A DNA stretch of 44,792 nt from the NCBI RefSeq assembly GCF_018860755.1, contig NZ_JAHKPW010000056.1, positions 1 through 44,792 of the forward strand. The letters are read 5' to 3'. This document shows, piece by piece, positions 26,885 through 35,663 of the stretch. Source of the stretch: Colwellia sp. D2M02. GTDB taxonomy: Bacteria; Pseudomonadota; Gammaproteobacteria; Enterobacterales; Alteromonadaceae. The position numbers were made by a program, and so were the translations under genes. The stretch's first letter is position 1; every line of letters begins with the position of its first letter. The notes beneath the pieces were generated by a model. The model was not told where the DNA came from. It searched no databases and saw only the letters and a list, made by a program, of their open reading frames with translations.

Positions 26885-28582
26885 ATGCGTACCAGTCAAT
26901 ACTTACTGTCTACCTTAAAAGAAACTCCTGCGAGCGCAGAAGTGATAAGTCATCAATTGATGTTACGAGCAGGGTTAGTACGCCACCTTGCTTCGGGTTT
27001 ATATACTTGGTTACCTACTGGCTTGCGAGTACTTAAAAAAGTAGAAAACATTGTTCGTGAAGAAATGCAGCGTGCCGGCGCGAATGAAATCATGATGTCT
27101 ATGGTACAGCCTGCTGATTTATGGAAAGAGTCTGGTCGTTGGGATGACTATGGTCCCGAATTACTACGTTTAAGCGATCGTCATAAACGTGACTTTGTTT
27201 TAGGCCCAACTCATGAAGAAGTTATTACTAAGTTAGTGGCTAATGAGTTAAATAGTTACAAGCAATTGCCGCTAAATGTATTTCAAATTCAAACGAAATT
27301 TCGTGATGAAATTCGCCCTCGTTTTGGTGTTATGCGCGGCCGTGAATTTTTAATGAAAGATGCTTATTCATTTCATTTAGACGATGCTTGTTTGGAAAAA
27401 ACTTATCAAATAATGTTTGATGCCTACTGCCGTATTTTTGAACGATTAGAATTGAACTTCCGCCCTGTAATTGCTGACACTGGCTCTATTGGCGGAGAAA
27501 AATCACATGAATTTCATGTGTTAGCGGAATCGGGTGAAGATGATATCGCCTTTAGTAATGCAAGTGACTTTGCTGCGAATATTGAAAAAGCTGAGGCATT
27601 AGCACCACAAGGTGAACGTGCCATAGCATCTCAAGCGCTAGAAACAGTTGAATTAAAACTTGAACGGTTAATCAAAACAACGGATGTCGATATAAAAAAT
27701 ACCGTTAAAACAATCATAGTTCTTGGTGATACTGATGAAGAGCCTACCAAAAACTTTGTAGCACTTGTACTTCGTGGCGATCACCAGCTAAATGAAATAA
27801 AAGCTGAAAATATTAGTGGCGTGCATGCCCCATTAACCCTTGCAACTGACGAACAAGTATCTGCTGTTGCTAACTGTCACAGCAGTTCATTAGGTCCTAA
27901 AGGGTTATCGGTACCGGTTATCGTTGATAGAAGCGCAGCACATTTAAGTGACTTTGCTTGTGGTGCAAACCAAAATGGTTACTCTTTTACTGGTGTTAAT
28001 TGGGAAAGAGATTGTGCTGATATTACCGTTGCAGATATACGCAATGTGGTTGAAGGCGATCCAAGCCCATGTGGTCAAGGTAGCATTGTGATAAAACGTG
28101 GTATTGAAGTAGGTCATATTTTCCAGTTAGGTAACAAATATGCCCAAGCAATGAACTGTGCTGTATTAAATGAAGGCGGTAAAAATCAAACGTTAACTAT
28201 GGGTTGTTACGGTATTGGCGTTTCTCGTATTGTTGCTGCCGCAATAGAGCAAAACCACGATCAATACGGTATAAAATGGCCAAAAGCAATTGCGCCTTTC
28301 CAAGTGGCGATTGTACCAATGAATATGGCAAAATCTGCTCGTGTGAAAGAAACAGCAGAAGCACTCTATGAGCAATTAAGTAACGCGGGTATTGAAGTAT
28401 TGTTTGATGACAGAAAAGAACGCCCTGGTGTAATGTTTGCTGACCATGAACTAATGGGGACACCATTATTACTCGTCGTTGGTGAGCGTAACCTTGATAC
28501 TCAAGAAGTTGAATTAAAAAATCGTATTACTGGTGAGAAGTCATTATTAGCGATTGATAACGTAATGTCGTTATTTAACTAA
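26885..28582 (+). CDS. proS: Prolyl-tRNA synthetase
   Basis: A 565-residue class II synthetase of the bacterial type that charges tRNA-Pro. It shows motif 1 ([17 protein letters not shown]), motif 2 ([26 protein letters not shown]) and motif 3 ([17 protein letters not shown]). Between motifs 2 and 3 lies the editing INS domain (~230-400), which removes mischarged alanine. The anticodon-binding domain follows ([45 protein letters not shown]). Its length fits the family. Confidence 0.96.
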   Translation: MRTSQYLLSTLKETPASAEVISHQLMLRAGLVRHLASGLYTWLPTGLRVLKKVENIVREEMQRAGANEIMMSMVQPADLWKESGRWDDYGPELLRLSDRHKRDFVLGPTHEEVITKLVANELNSYKQLPLNVFQIQTKFRDEIRPRFGVMRGREFLMKDAYSFHLDDACLEKTYQIMFDAYCRIFERLELNFRPVIADTGSIGGEKSHEFHVLAESGEDDIAFSNASDFAANIEKAEALAPQGERAIASQALETVELKLERLIKTTDVDIKNTVKTIIVLGDTDEEPTKNFVALVLRGDHQLNEIKAENISGVHAPLTLATDEQVSAVANCHSSSLGPKGLSVPVIVDRSAAHLSDFACGANQNGYSFTGVNWERDCADITVADIRNVVEGDPSPCGQGSIVIKRGIEVGHIFQLGNKYAQAMNCAVLNEGGKNQTLTMGCYGIGVSRIVAAAIEQNHDQYGIKWPKAIAPFQVAIVPMNMAKSARVKETAEALYEQLSNAGIEVLFDDRKERPGVMFADHELMGTPLLLVVGERNLDTQEVELKNRITGEKSLLAIDNVMSLFN

Positions 28583-28610
28583 CCAATAAAAACGAATTTA
28601 AAGACTTAAT

Positions 28611-28645
28611 AAAAAGCCAACTAGGTTATCTAGTTGGCTTTTTTA
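28611..28645. terminator. Bidirectional terminator after proS
   Basis: AAAGCCAACTAG and CTAGTTGGCTTT form a 12-bp stem around GTTAT, with an A run before and a T run after. It serves proS and the convergent DUF4156 gene. Confidence 0.9.
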
Positions 28646-28667
28646 TTAGCACACCATTTCGTTTAAA

Positions 28668-29060
28668 TTAACTTACAGGGCAATAATAAACATTACCCGA
28701 CAAAGTAACATTCGTTTGTTGACTGCCACCGCTAACATTTCCATCAATCCCCCCTACGCTACCTGTCTGCCCTGCTCGCTCAGTTAAAAGGTAAACAACG
28801 TTACCACCTAGTGCCTTTGCCTTATTTTTAATGTCGTTACGAGCACCAGTTTCTAAATTCTCATTTGATGTAAATGCACCAACAAAAAAATCTCCTTGAC
28901 TACCAGTAACATCACCAAGAAAGTGACATTCTTTAATGCTTGGTTCGTTGTGGGTCAACCTAACCATAGTGGCATCTTGCGATACATCAATTGAAGAGCA
29001 AGCGGCCAAACTTGACGCCATAAAAAGTGCTATAGACAAGGTTACTACGTTTTTCATCAT
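28668..29060 (-). CDS. DUF4156-family lipoprotein
   Basis: A 130-residue lipoprotein: a signal peptide ending LAAC-SS (Cys21), then a small domain with ECHFLGDVTGSQG and NDIKNKAKALGGNVVYLL, and a Gly/Ser-rich end closing in GNVYYCPVS. This matches the DUF4156 family in layout; its function is unknown. Two adjacent ATG codons are possible starts, and the AGGA site favours the second slightly (7 rather than 4 bases of spacing). Confidence 0.78.
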   Translation of the reverse strand: MMKNVVTLSIALFMASSLAACSSIDVSQDATMVRLTHNEPSIKECHFLGDVTGSQGDFFVGAFTSNENLETGARNDIKNKAKALGGNVVYLLTERAGQTGSVGGIDGNVSGGSQQTNVTLSGNVYYCPVS

Positions 29061-29411
29061 TTAATCCTATTAATACAAACTGTTCATTGCTATTTATTTA
29101 GGCCTATTTTACTGATGATAAAAATCAATACTGTTAGTTAGTGTTTTAAGTTTGTTCAAAATAAACTAGAAATACTTACACTTTGCTGACAACTCTTTAT
29201 TAAACGACTTACTTCTAATTTAAAATAAAGTAAGCCGCTAAATATACAGCTTCACTCATCAATAAGGACATAATTTTGCGCAATATTACTTTTTCATGAC
29301 TTTATCGACAAATTATCATTAAAAAAGCGTAATTAAAGGTTTAAAAACAGTTCATTATTGGCAACAATGAAGTCATCCTATTTTTTTATTCACGTAAGAA
29401 GTACCTAACTC
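29061..29411. other. Intergenic region between DUF4156 gene and alaA
   Basis: About 350 AT-rich bases between divergent genes. There is no reading frame. The only structured item is the dyad at 29351-29371 near the alaA start. Confidence 0.5.
29351..29371. promoter_or_regulatory. Dyad upstream of alaA, putative operator
   Basis: TTCATTATTG and CAACAATGAA are inverted copies with one mismatch around a single central G, 40 bases before the alaA start codon. The binding protein is unknown. Confidence 0.4.
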
Positions 29412-30641
29412 ATGAAAGCTATTACTAAGTCATCTAAATTAAACAATGTTTGTTATGATATTAGAGGACAAATAGCCGCCGAAGCCAAACGCCTTGAAGA
29501 TGAAGGCCATAAAATTCTGAGGCTTAACATTGGTAACCCAGCACCATTTGGTTTTGCTGCACCTGATGACATTTTAAAAGACGTAATCCATAACTTACCT
29601 CGCTCACAAGGGTACTCTGAATCAAAAGGTATTTACTCTGCTCGAGTTGCCGTGATGCAATATTTTCAACAGCAAGGTATCAAAGACGTTAACGTTGATG
29701 ATATTTTCATTGGTAATGGTGTTAGCGAACTGATTGTTATGGCGATGCAAGCCTTACTTGATAACGGTGATGAAGTATTAATTCCATCACCTGATTATCC
29801 GCTATGGACCGCTGCAGTTTCATTATCAGGTGGCAAGCCAGTACATTATCGTTGTGACGATGAAAACAGTTGGTTTCCAGATCTAGCCGATATGGAAAGT
29901 AAAATAACGAAAAAAACCAAGGCTATTGTATTAATTAATCCAAATAACCCTACTGGTGCTGTCTATTCAAAAGAAGTACTACAAGGCATCATTGCACTCG
30001 CACGAAAGCATGGCTTAATTATTTATAGCGATGAAATTTATGACAAAATTCTTTATGATCAAGCCAAACATGTTCCAACCGCTAGCTTGTCTACCGATGT
30101 GCTAATTATTACTTTAGGTGGATTATCGAAGAATTATCGTATTGCAGGTTTTAGAGCTGGCTGGATGGTAATATCGGGCCCCAAACTACATGCTGAAGAT
30201 TATATAAAAGGCTTAACCTTACTATCTTCTATGCGTATGTGCGCTAATGTTCCTAGTCAACACGCAATACAAACTGCGCTAGGTGGCTATCAAAGTATTA
30301 ATGAGCTAATTAGTGGTGACGGCCGCCTACTTAAGCAACGTAACATTGCTTATCAAATGATTAACGACATTGATGGTTTATCATGTAACCCCGCAATGGG
30401 CGCTCTATATTTATTTGTGAAAGTTGATAATAAAAAATTCAATATTACCGACGATGAAGGAATGATTTTAGACTTACTCAAACAAGAAAAAATACTCTTA
30501 GTACATGGCCGTGCTTTTAATATTAAAGAAAATAATTATTTTAGATTAGTATTTCTACCGCATGTTGATGAACTAGTCCCAGCATTAGAAAAATTAAAAA
30601 ACTTTTTTTCGACATATAAGCAAGTTAATCACAAGAGTTAA
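29412..30641 (+). CDS. alaA: Alanine-synthesising aminotransferase AlaA
   Basis: A 409-residue PLP-dependent class I/II aminotransferase, close to E. coli AlaA (405 residues) over its whole length. It converts pyruvate and glutamate to alanine and 2-oxoglutarate. Signatures: SSKLNNVCYDIRGQ at the start, LRLNIGNPAPFGF, DYPLWTAAVSLSGGKPVHY, INPNNPTGAVYSKE, SDEIYDKILYD, and the PLP lysine in GGLSKNYRIAGFRAGW (E. coli has NGLSKTYRVAGFR). LLSSMRMCANVPSQHAIQTALGGYQS is almost identical to AlaA. Confidence 0.93.
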   Translation: MKAITKSSKLNNVCYDIRGQIAAEAKRLEDEGHKILRLNIGNPAPFGFAAPDDILKDVIHNLPRSQGYSESKGIYSARVAVMQYFQQQGIKDVNVDDIFIGNGVSELIVMAMQALLDNGDEVLIPSPDYPLWTAAVSLSGGKPVHYRCDDENSWFPDLADMESKITKKTKAIVLINPNNPTGAVYSKEVLQGIIALARKHGLIIYSDEIYDKILYDQAKHVPTASLSTDVLIITLGGLSKNYRIAGFRAGWMVISGPKLHAEDYIKGLTLLSSMRMCANVPSQHAIQTALGGYQSINELISGDGRLLKQRNIAYQMINDIDGLSCNPAMGALYLFVKVDNKKFNITDDEGMILDLLKQEKILLVHGRAFNIKENNYFRLVFLPHVDELVPALEKLKNFFSTYKQVNHKS

Positions 30642-30675
30642 GAAGCTCTATCATCCATTTTATGTGAGGAATATC

Positions 30676-31254
30676 ATGATGTTAAAAACTTTATTCACTG
30701 GGGCTACGTTGTTATTGCTTAGCCCTATAGCGTTAGCCGATTGGAGCTTAGATAACGACTTATCTCGAGTAAGCTTTGTTTCAGTTAAAAAAAATACTAT
30801 TGGTGAAGCTCATTACTTTAAAAAAATAGCGGGTGAATTAACACAATCAGGGCAGTTTTCTGCGGACATACAGTTAGCTAGCGTTGAGACATTAATCCCT
30901 ATTCGTAATGAAAGAATGGCGCAATATCTATTCAATACAAAGTTATCACCAACCTTAAAGCTGAACGCTGCTCTATCTGAGCATTTAAAAACGCTAAAAA
31001 CAGATCAAAGCCAATTACTTAACATTCCGGCTAATATCACCTTAAACGGCATAAACAAAACATTAGCAATTGATGTATTAACAACACAGTTAGGCAACGG
31101 CAATATTATAGTAAGCTCTTTTATGCCGGTAATTATTAACCCAGCTGACTTCAATTTAACAGCAGGCATTGAAAAACTTCAGGCATTGGCTCAATTACCT
31201 TCAATTACACAGTCTGTGCCAGTCTCTTTTACCCTAACGCTACAAAAAAAATAA
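30676..31254 (+). CDS. YceI-like periplasmic protein
   Basis: A 192-residue exported protein. The signal peptide is MMLKTLFTGATLLLLSPIALA, followed by DWSLDNDLSRVSFVSVKKNTIGEAHYFKKIAGEL, the start of a YceI lipocalin-like beta barrel that binds isoprenoid or fatty chains. LNGINKTLAIDVL and MPVIINPADFNL also fit the family. The frame is open from a GTG at 30664, but GAGG six bases before the ATG at 30676 and the resulting signal peptide support the later start. It follows alaA by only 34 bases and may be co-transcribed. Confidence 0.83.
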   Translation: MMLKTLFTGATLLLLSPIALADWSLDNDLSRVSFVSVKKNTIGEAHYFKKIAGELTQSGQFSADIQLASVETLIPIRNERMAQYLFNTKLSPTLKLNAALSEHLKTLKTDQSQLLNIPANITLNGINKTLAIDVLTTQLGNGNIIVSSFMPVIINPADFNLTAGIEKLQALAQLPSITQSVPVSFTLTLQKK

Positions 31255-31715
31255 AGCACTATTACTTTATATAAAGCAAGGCAACCTTAGTATCAACTTA
31301 TTGAGGTTGCCCCACCCCACATATATTTAACTATTTTTTCCCGCCTTCTTACACTATGTAAAATAAGTAAAATCAAATAGCACAACACGTGTTTCTCCTG
31401 AAGCATTGCCCCTTACCATGGGTCGCGCACTAGGCAGTACCATTGAGGCACAACAAAGCTTTTATTACAGTGTTCAGTGCAACAAAATAAAGCTGTAAAT
31501 GAACAATGCAACAATAGCAAGTTCACTATATGAAATAGGACTTATAACGTAGAGTAGTTACAGTGGTTTACTGATGAAATGTACTTTAGGAAATAAATAA
31601 TTGATTAACTAAATAATTAATCAAATAAATAATTGATCAAATAAATAATTGATCAAATAAATAGTTTATATTATTAGAATTGAATAATGAAATAGTTGAA
31701 TAGCAATAAATTAAA
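31255..31715. other. Intergenic region with inverted repeat and small open frame
   Basis: About 460 bases. GGCAACCT (31280-31287) and AGGTTGCC (31304-31311) form an inverted pair after the YceI-like gene, a possible terminator without T run. From ~31367 to 31497 a frame without ATG near its beginning reads VSPEALPLTMGRALGSTIEAQ before a stop; it could be a gene remnant but has no recognised family or ribosome binding site. An AT-rich tandem repeat follows. Confidence 0.4.
31595..31666. repeat. 16-bp AT-rich tandem repeat
   Basis: Four consecutive 16-base units (31595, 31611, 31627, 31643), the last two identical AAATAATTGATCAAAT and the first two variants, plus a half unit. Each complete unit holds the palindrome TTGATCAA. 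It lies just downstream of the last tRNA-Leu. Confidence 0.8.
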
Positions 31716-31800
31716 TGGTACCCGGAGCCGGACTTGAACCGGCACGCTTTTCGGCGAGGGATTTTAAATCCCTTGTGTCTACCAATTCCACCACCCGGGC
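31716..31800 (-). tRNA. tRNA-Leu(UAA), last of cluster
   Basis: 85 nt class II tRNA: acceptor GCCCGGG, anticodon arm GGGAT-TTAAAAT-CCC region (anticodon UAA, codon UUA), long variable arm, T-loop TTCAAGT, encoded CCA. Confidence 0.96.
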
Positions 31801-31887
31801 AACGATATCATATAAGATATGGGAAGAATTTTTATAGTAAGTATTGGTACCTACTTTTACGACAGAGCTATAAATAACTTTAAAAGT

Positions 31888-31963
31888 TGGAGCGGCTAAC
31901 GAGACTCGAACTCGTGACATTCACGTTGGCAACGTGATGCTCTACCAGCTGAGCTACAGCCGC
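31888..31963 (-). tRNA. tRNA-Gly(GCC)
   Basis: 76 nt cloverleaf: acceptor GCGGCTG, anticodon arm TCACG-TTGCCAA-CGTGA (anticodon GCC), T-loop TTCGAGT, encoded CCA. Confidence 0.97.
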
Positions 31964-31995
31964 TTCATTAGAGCTTTCAATTATAAACTATCAAA

Positions 31996-32080
31996 TGGTA
32001 CCCGGAGCCGGACTTGAACCGGCACGCTTTTCGGCGAGGGATTTTAAATCCCTTGTGTCTACCAATTCCACCACCCGGGC
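31996..32080 (-). tRNA. tRNA-Leu(UAA)
   Basis: Identical to the tRNA-Leu at 31716. Together with the following tRNA-Gly and spacer it duplicates the 31716-31963 block. Confidence 0.96.
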
Positions 32081-32146
32081 ATTATATGGGAGCTTTTTTT
32101 ATAGTAGGTATTGGAGACCTACTTTTCAAATTAACACTATAAAAAT

Positions 32147-32222
32147 TGGAGCGGCTAACGAGACTCGAACTCGTGACATTCACGTTGGCAACGTGATGCT
32201 CTACCAGCTGAGCTACAGCCGC
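32147..32222 (-). tRNA. tRNA-Gly(GCC)
   Basis: Identical 76 nt tRNA-Gly. The spacer to the next tRNA-Leu holds a perfect AGTAGGT/ACCTACT hairpin, partly preserved in the neighbouring Gly-Leu spacer. Confidence 0.97.
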
Positions 32223-32272
32223 TTCATTAGAGCTAATTTTAAGTGATTCACCAATACTTTTACCATAAAGAT

Positions 32273-32348
32273 TGGAGCGGCTAACGAGACTCGAACTCGT
32301 GACATTCACGTTGGCAACGTGATGCTCTACCAGCTGAGCTACAGCCGC
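32273..32348 (-). tRNA. tRNA-Gly(GCC), first after the internal promoter
   Basis: Identical 76 nt tRNA-Gly with GCC anticodon and encoded CCA. Confidence 0.97.
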
Positions 32349-32390
32349 AGATCACTTTATTTACTTGGTTATGTCTAATTATCGGCGCGC

Positions 32391-32419
32391 ATTTTAGCGT
32401 ATCAATATTAGCTTAACAA
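32391..32419 (-). promoter_or_regulatory. Internal tRNA promoter
   Basis: On the minus strand TTGTTA (32414-32419) and TAAAAT (32391-32396) are 17 bases apart, followed immediately by GCGCGCC, a stringent-type GC-rich discriminator. It would drive the five downstream tRNA genes Gly-Gly-Leu-Gly-Leu independently of the first three. Confidence 0.75.
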
Positions 32420-32459
32420 CCATTTTTTTACTTTTTTTCTCAACACAGTGTTGATGAAA

Positions 32460-32544
32460 TGGTACCCGGAGCCGGACTTGAACCGGCACGCTTTTCGGCG
32501 AGGGATTTTAAATCCCTTGTGTCTACCAATTCCACCACCCGGGC
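32460..32544 (-). tRNA. tRNA-Leu(UAA)
   Basis: Identical 85 nt tRNA-Leu with UAA anticodon. It is third in the Gly-Cys-Leu order that matches E. coli glyW-cysT-leuZ. Confidence 0.96.
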
Positions 32545-32548
32545 ATTT

Positions 32549-32622
32549 TGGAGGCGGGTCCCGGAGTCGAACCGAGGTAAACGGATTTGCAATCCGCTGC
32601 ATGGCCACTCTGCCAACCCGCC
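32549..32622 (-). tRNA. tRNA-Cys(GCA)
   Basis: 74 nt cloverleaf: acceptor GGCGGGT, anticodon arm GCGGA-TTGCAAA-TCCG (anticodon GCA), T-loop TTCGACT, encoded CCA. It is only 4 bases from the following tRNA-Leu. Confidence 0.97.
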
Positions 32623-32716
32623 TTATACATCAACGCTTTATCGAGGTGTTCATAGTTTACATTTGATTACTATCAAAAATATACTTTTATTTATATTAAA
32701 CTAAATATAAATAAGT

Positions 32717-32792
32717 TGGAGCGGCTAACGAGACTCGAACTCGTGACATTCACGTTGGCAACGTGATGCTCTACCAGCTGAGCTACAGCCGC
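32717..32792 (-). tRNA. tRNA-Gly(GCC), first of cluster
   Basis: Identical 76 nt tRNA-Gly with GCC anticodon. It is the first gene after the cluster promoter, directly downstream of pgsA as glyW is in E. coli. Confidence 0.97.
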
Positions 32793-33097
32793 TTCATAGA
32801 ACGTTAACGATTAGTTACTTCATTATTACTTATTAGCCATTTAACACCGTAGTGCTTAACTAGCTAACTTTGCCTGCTGACTCCCTGTCAACGGAAACGC
32901 ATTCTACATCTTAATATTTTCCAGTCAACTATTAAATTGCATTTTTATTTCGACTGCTTACTTTTCGTCTTATTTGTTGTTTTTTTAACTAAAACCGAGC
33001 GGTGGCGCGGTTATTTTGTGCTAACAGCATTTAAAGTATGTTGTTAAGTTAGCTTATTAAAGCAATCAAATTAACAACAGATAAAAGACTAGTACAA
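32793..33097. other. Intergenic region pgsA to tRNA cluster
   Basis: About 300 bases that contain the tRNA cluster promoter and a ~100-base leader before the first tRNA-Gly. Nothing else is recognised. Confidence 0.6.
32901..32928 (-). promoter_or_regulatory. Promoter of the Gly-Cys-Leu tRNA genes
   Basis: On the minus strand TTGACT (32923-32928) and TAGAAT (32901-32906) are 16 bases apart and followed by GCG. Transcription would start near 32894. Confidence 0.75.
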
Positions 33098-33679
33098 TTA
33101 AACATCTTTAAGTTCAGGCCAGGCAGCTCTAAAATAGTTAACTAGGGTAACTACGGTTAATACTGTCGCAATAAAGTAAAAGCCATAAGACAATACATTT
33201 AATATTTCATGTGGGAAATAAAACAAAATTAATGGAATATCGTAATCAGGTTGCCAAATAAGACCCATTATTCCTAACATTTGTGCCGCTGTTTTATATT
33301 TTCCCATATTAGAAACCGCAATGATGTCACGCTTACCACGAGAAGACATAAATTCACGCAAAGCACTAATAAAAACTTCTCTAGCAATCATAATTATCGC
33401 TGCGACCGAGATCCACCATGAATGATAATCTTGGGCGATCATTACTAATGCCACAACCACCATCAATTTATCAGCAACGGGATCAATAAAAGCACCAAAA
33501 GCAGAAGATTGATTTAATTTTCTGGCAAGGTAGCCATCTAAAATATCACTAATCGCTGCTAACCAAAAAACGGCAAACGCACCAAAGTGACTCCAAGATA
33601 AAGGCAAATAGAAAATAATAACAAAGATTGGAATTAAGATGATTCGAAATAAAGTTATTTGATTAGGTATAGTCCACAT
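33098..33679 (-). CDS. pgsA: Phosphatidylglycerophosphate synthase
   Basis: A 193-residue integral membrane enzyme that joins CDP-diacylglycerol and glycerol-3-phosphate, the committed step to phosphatidylglycerol and cardiolipin. The opening MWTIPNQITLFRIILIP is family-typical, and the CDP-alcohol phosphotransferase signature DG-x2-AR-x8-G-x3-D-x3-D is complete in the segment starting DGYLARKLNQSSAFG. Four to six hydrophobic helices follow. It is the third gene of uvrY-uvrC-pgsA, an order conserved with E. coli. Confidence 0.95.
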   Translation of the reverse strand: MWTIPNQITLFRIILIPIFVIIFYLPLSWSHFGAFAVFWLAAISDILDGYLARKLNQSSAFGAFIDPVADKLMVVVALVMIAQDYHSWWISVAAIIMIAREVFISALREFMSSRGKRDIIAVSNMGKYKTAAQMLGIMGLIWQPDYDIPLILFYFPHEILNVLSYGFYFIATVLTVVTLVNYFRAAWPELKDV

Positions 33680-33726
33680 TTACTTTTCACTACAAGTATT
33701 TTTCTTTAGTTTACACAAGTTATCGA

Positions 33727-35589
33727 TCACTTGTCATGTAATGCATCATAAATATTTTGCGCTAATACTTTACTAATACCTGGAACTTTTTCAAGCGCGC
33801 TAATATCTGCAACCATCACCTCTTGTATACCACCTAAATACTTTAATAAACTCTGCCTTTTTTTAGCGCCAATACCTTCAATAGACTCTAAAATAGATTT
33901 TTTACTCGCCTTCTGGCGCTTAGCTCGATGACCTGCAATCGCAAAACGGTGTGATTCATCACGTATATGTTGCACTAAATGCAATGCTGGCGATGTAGTA
34001 GGTAATGAAATTAGTTGGTGACTCCCTGCTAGAATAAGCGTTTCTAACCCTGGCTTACGTGACTCTCCTTTAGCAACACCAACAAGTAAAGGTGTTTTAA
34101 CTAGCTCAAGTTGATTAAAAAACTCTTCCGCTTTCGCAAGTTGGCCCTTCCCCCCATCAATAAAAACAATATCAGGGACATTAAGTAGCTGGGTGTCATC
34201 TGTGCTGCTAAGGTTTTTAAGCTTGCTATAGCGCTTATTTAAGGCGAAAGCCATAGCGGCATAATCATCACCAGGTGTTATACCGTGCACGTTATAGCGT
34301 CGATAGTCAGACTTCAAAGGACCTTCTTGATTGAAAACCACATTAGAGGCAACAGTTTGCTGCCCCATAGTATGACTAATATCAAAACATTCGATACGCT
34401 GAATACCTTGCTCTAGCTCAAACACCTCATTTAATGCAGTAAAACGAGCTTGCATTGATTCTTTATGACTATTTCGAGTAACCAACGCACTTTGTGCATT
34501 GGTTTGAGCCAATTTTAAATATTGAGCACGCTCACTGCGGCTATTAGACGATATTTTCACCTCAAATTCAGCCTGCTTACTTAATAGTTCCGTCAGCATA
34601 AGTCGCTGCTCAACCTCTCCTTGTATGACAATTTCTTTGGGAATATGGCCTTGTACTTCACCGCCGTTAGCTGCGTCGCTAGCCAAATAGTGCTGAGCAA
34701 TAAAAGCCTCAATAATTTCACTGTCATTTGTTTCTGCTGGAACAACAGGGAAGTAACTTTTACTCCCTAGTATTTTATGACTACGAATACACAATAAATG
34801 AATACACACTTGCGATTTAAATCGATATAAACCAATCACATCCATTTCAGAGGTAAAGCCACTGACATATTGTTGCTGCTGTACTTTTCGTAAGGTAACG
34901 ATTTGATCGCGATATTTTGCAGCAAGTTCAAAGTTAAGTGCCTGACTCGCAGCTTCCATGTGCTGTACTAACTGTTCAATAACCGTTGAGCTTTTACCTT
35001 TAAGAAAAAGTTTTGCTAAGTTAACTTGCTCTGCATAATCTGCTTGCGATATTTTATCAACACATGGTGCAGAGCATCGACCTAACTGATGTTGTAAACA
35101 AGGTCGAGAGCGCGCGCGATAATAGCTATCTTCGCATTGTCTTATAGGAAAAACCTTTTGCATTAAGCGTAAGCTTTCCCAAACGGCACCAACGGTTGGG
35201 TATGGACCAAAGTACTCACCTTTTACTTTTTTGCCGCCACGGTGTAAGCCCAGCTTTGGGTGTTTATGTGCCGTGATCAGTAAATAAGGGTAAGACTTAT
35301 CATCACGAAGTAAAATGTTATATTTCGGCTGATATTTTTTAATATAGTTATTTTCAAGAATCAACGCCTCACCTTCGGTGTGAGTGACTGTAACGTCTAT
35401 TGCGCAAATTTGCTTAACTAAAGCCTTGGTTTTTACTGAGCCAACATCTTGTCTAAAATAACTCGCTAAACGCTTTTTAAGCTGTTTAGCCTTACCAACA
35501 TAAATAACTTGCTGTTGGCTATTATACATGCGGTAAACACCTGCTTGCTCGGTAACGGCTTGCAAAAAAGCCGTACTATCAAAAGACAT
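33727..35589 (-). CDS. uvrC: Excinuclease ABC subunit C
   Basis: UvrC makes the two incisions in nucleotide excision repair after UvrAB mark the damage. Visible domains: N-terminal GIY-YIG nuclease (GVYRMYNSQQQVIYVGKAKQLKKRL), a cysteine-bearing segment (RPCLQHQLGRCSAPC), UVR motif (NFELAAKYRDQI), an RNase H-like C-terminal nuclease (IECFDISHTMGQQTVAS, VFIDGGKGQL) and tandem helix-hairpin-helix motifs (IEGIGAKKRQSLL, VPGISKVLAQNIY). I chose the ATG at 35589 (620 residues) because family members start just before the GIY-YIG domain. A TTG at 35661, two bases after the uvrY stop, would add 24 residues and could be used by translational coupling; neither start has a good ribosome binding site. 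Confidence 0.93.
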   Translation of the reverse strand: MSFDSTAFLQAVTEQAGVYRMYNSQQQVIYVGKAKQLKKRLASYFRQDVGSVKTKALVKQICAIDVTVTHTEGEALILENNYIKKYQPKYNILLRDDKSYPYLLITAHKHPKLGLHRGGKKVKGEYFGPYPTVGAVWESLRLMQKVFPIRQCEDSYYRARSRPCLQHQLGRCSAPCVDKISQADYAEQVNLAKLFLKGKSSTVIEQLVQHMEAASQALNFELAAKYRDQIVTLRKVQQQQYVSGFTSEMDVIGLYRFKSQVCIHLLCIRSHKILGSKSYFPVVPAETNDSEIIEAFIAQHYLASDAANGGEVQGHIPKEIVIQGEVEQRLMLTELLSKQAEFEVKISSNSRSERAQYLKLAQTNAQSALVTRNSHKESMQARFTALNEVFELEQGIQRIECFDISHTMGQQTVASNVVFNQEGPLKSDYRRYNVHGITPGDDYAAMAFALNKRYSKLKNLSSTDDTQLLNVPDIVFIDGGKGQLAKAEEFFNQLELVKTPLLVGVAKGESRKPGLETLILAGSHQLISLPTTSPALHLVQHIRDESHRFAIAGHRAKRQKASKKSILESIEGIGAKKRQSLLKYLGGIQEVMVADISALEKVPGISKVLAQNIYDALHDK

Positions 35590-35663
35590 TACGGGCGGCT
35601 GGCTTTCACGGGTTGGCTTTGCTGGAGAAGCGACTAGTTTTTCGGGGTGATTTTTTGACAAAA

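Noticed and set aside
32441..32453. CAACAC-A-GTGTTG palindrome as terminator between the two tRNA groups
   Set aside because: The loop is a single base and the minus-strand transcript would continue into A-rich, not U-rich, sequence.
31711..32704. Several open reading frames of 66-83 codons across the tRNA cluster
   Set aside because: They read through tRNA genes on either strand and repeat the same peptide wherever the same tRNA recurs; they are shadows.
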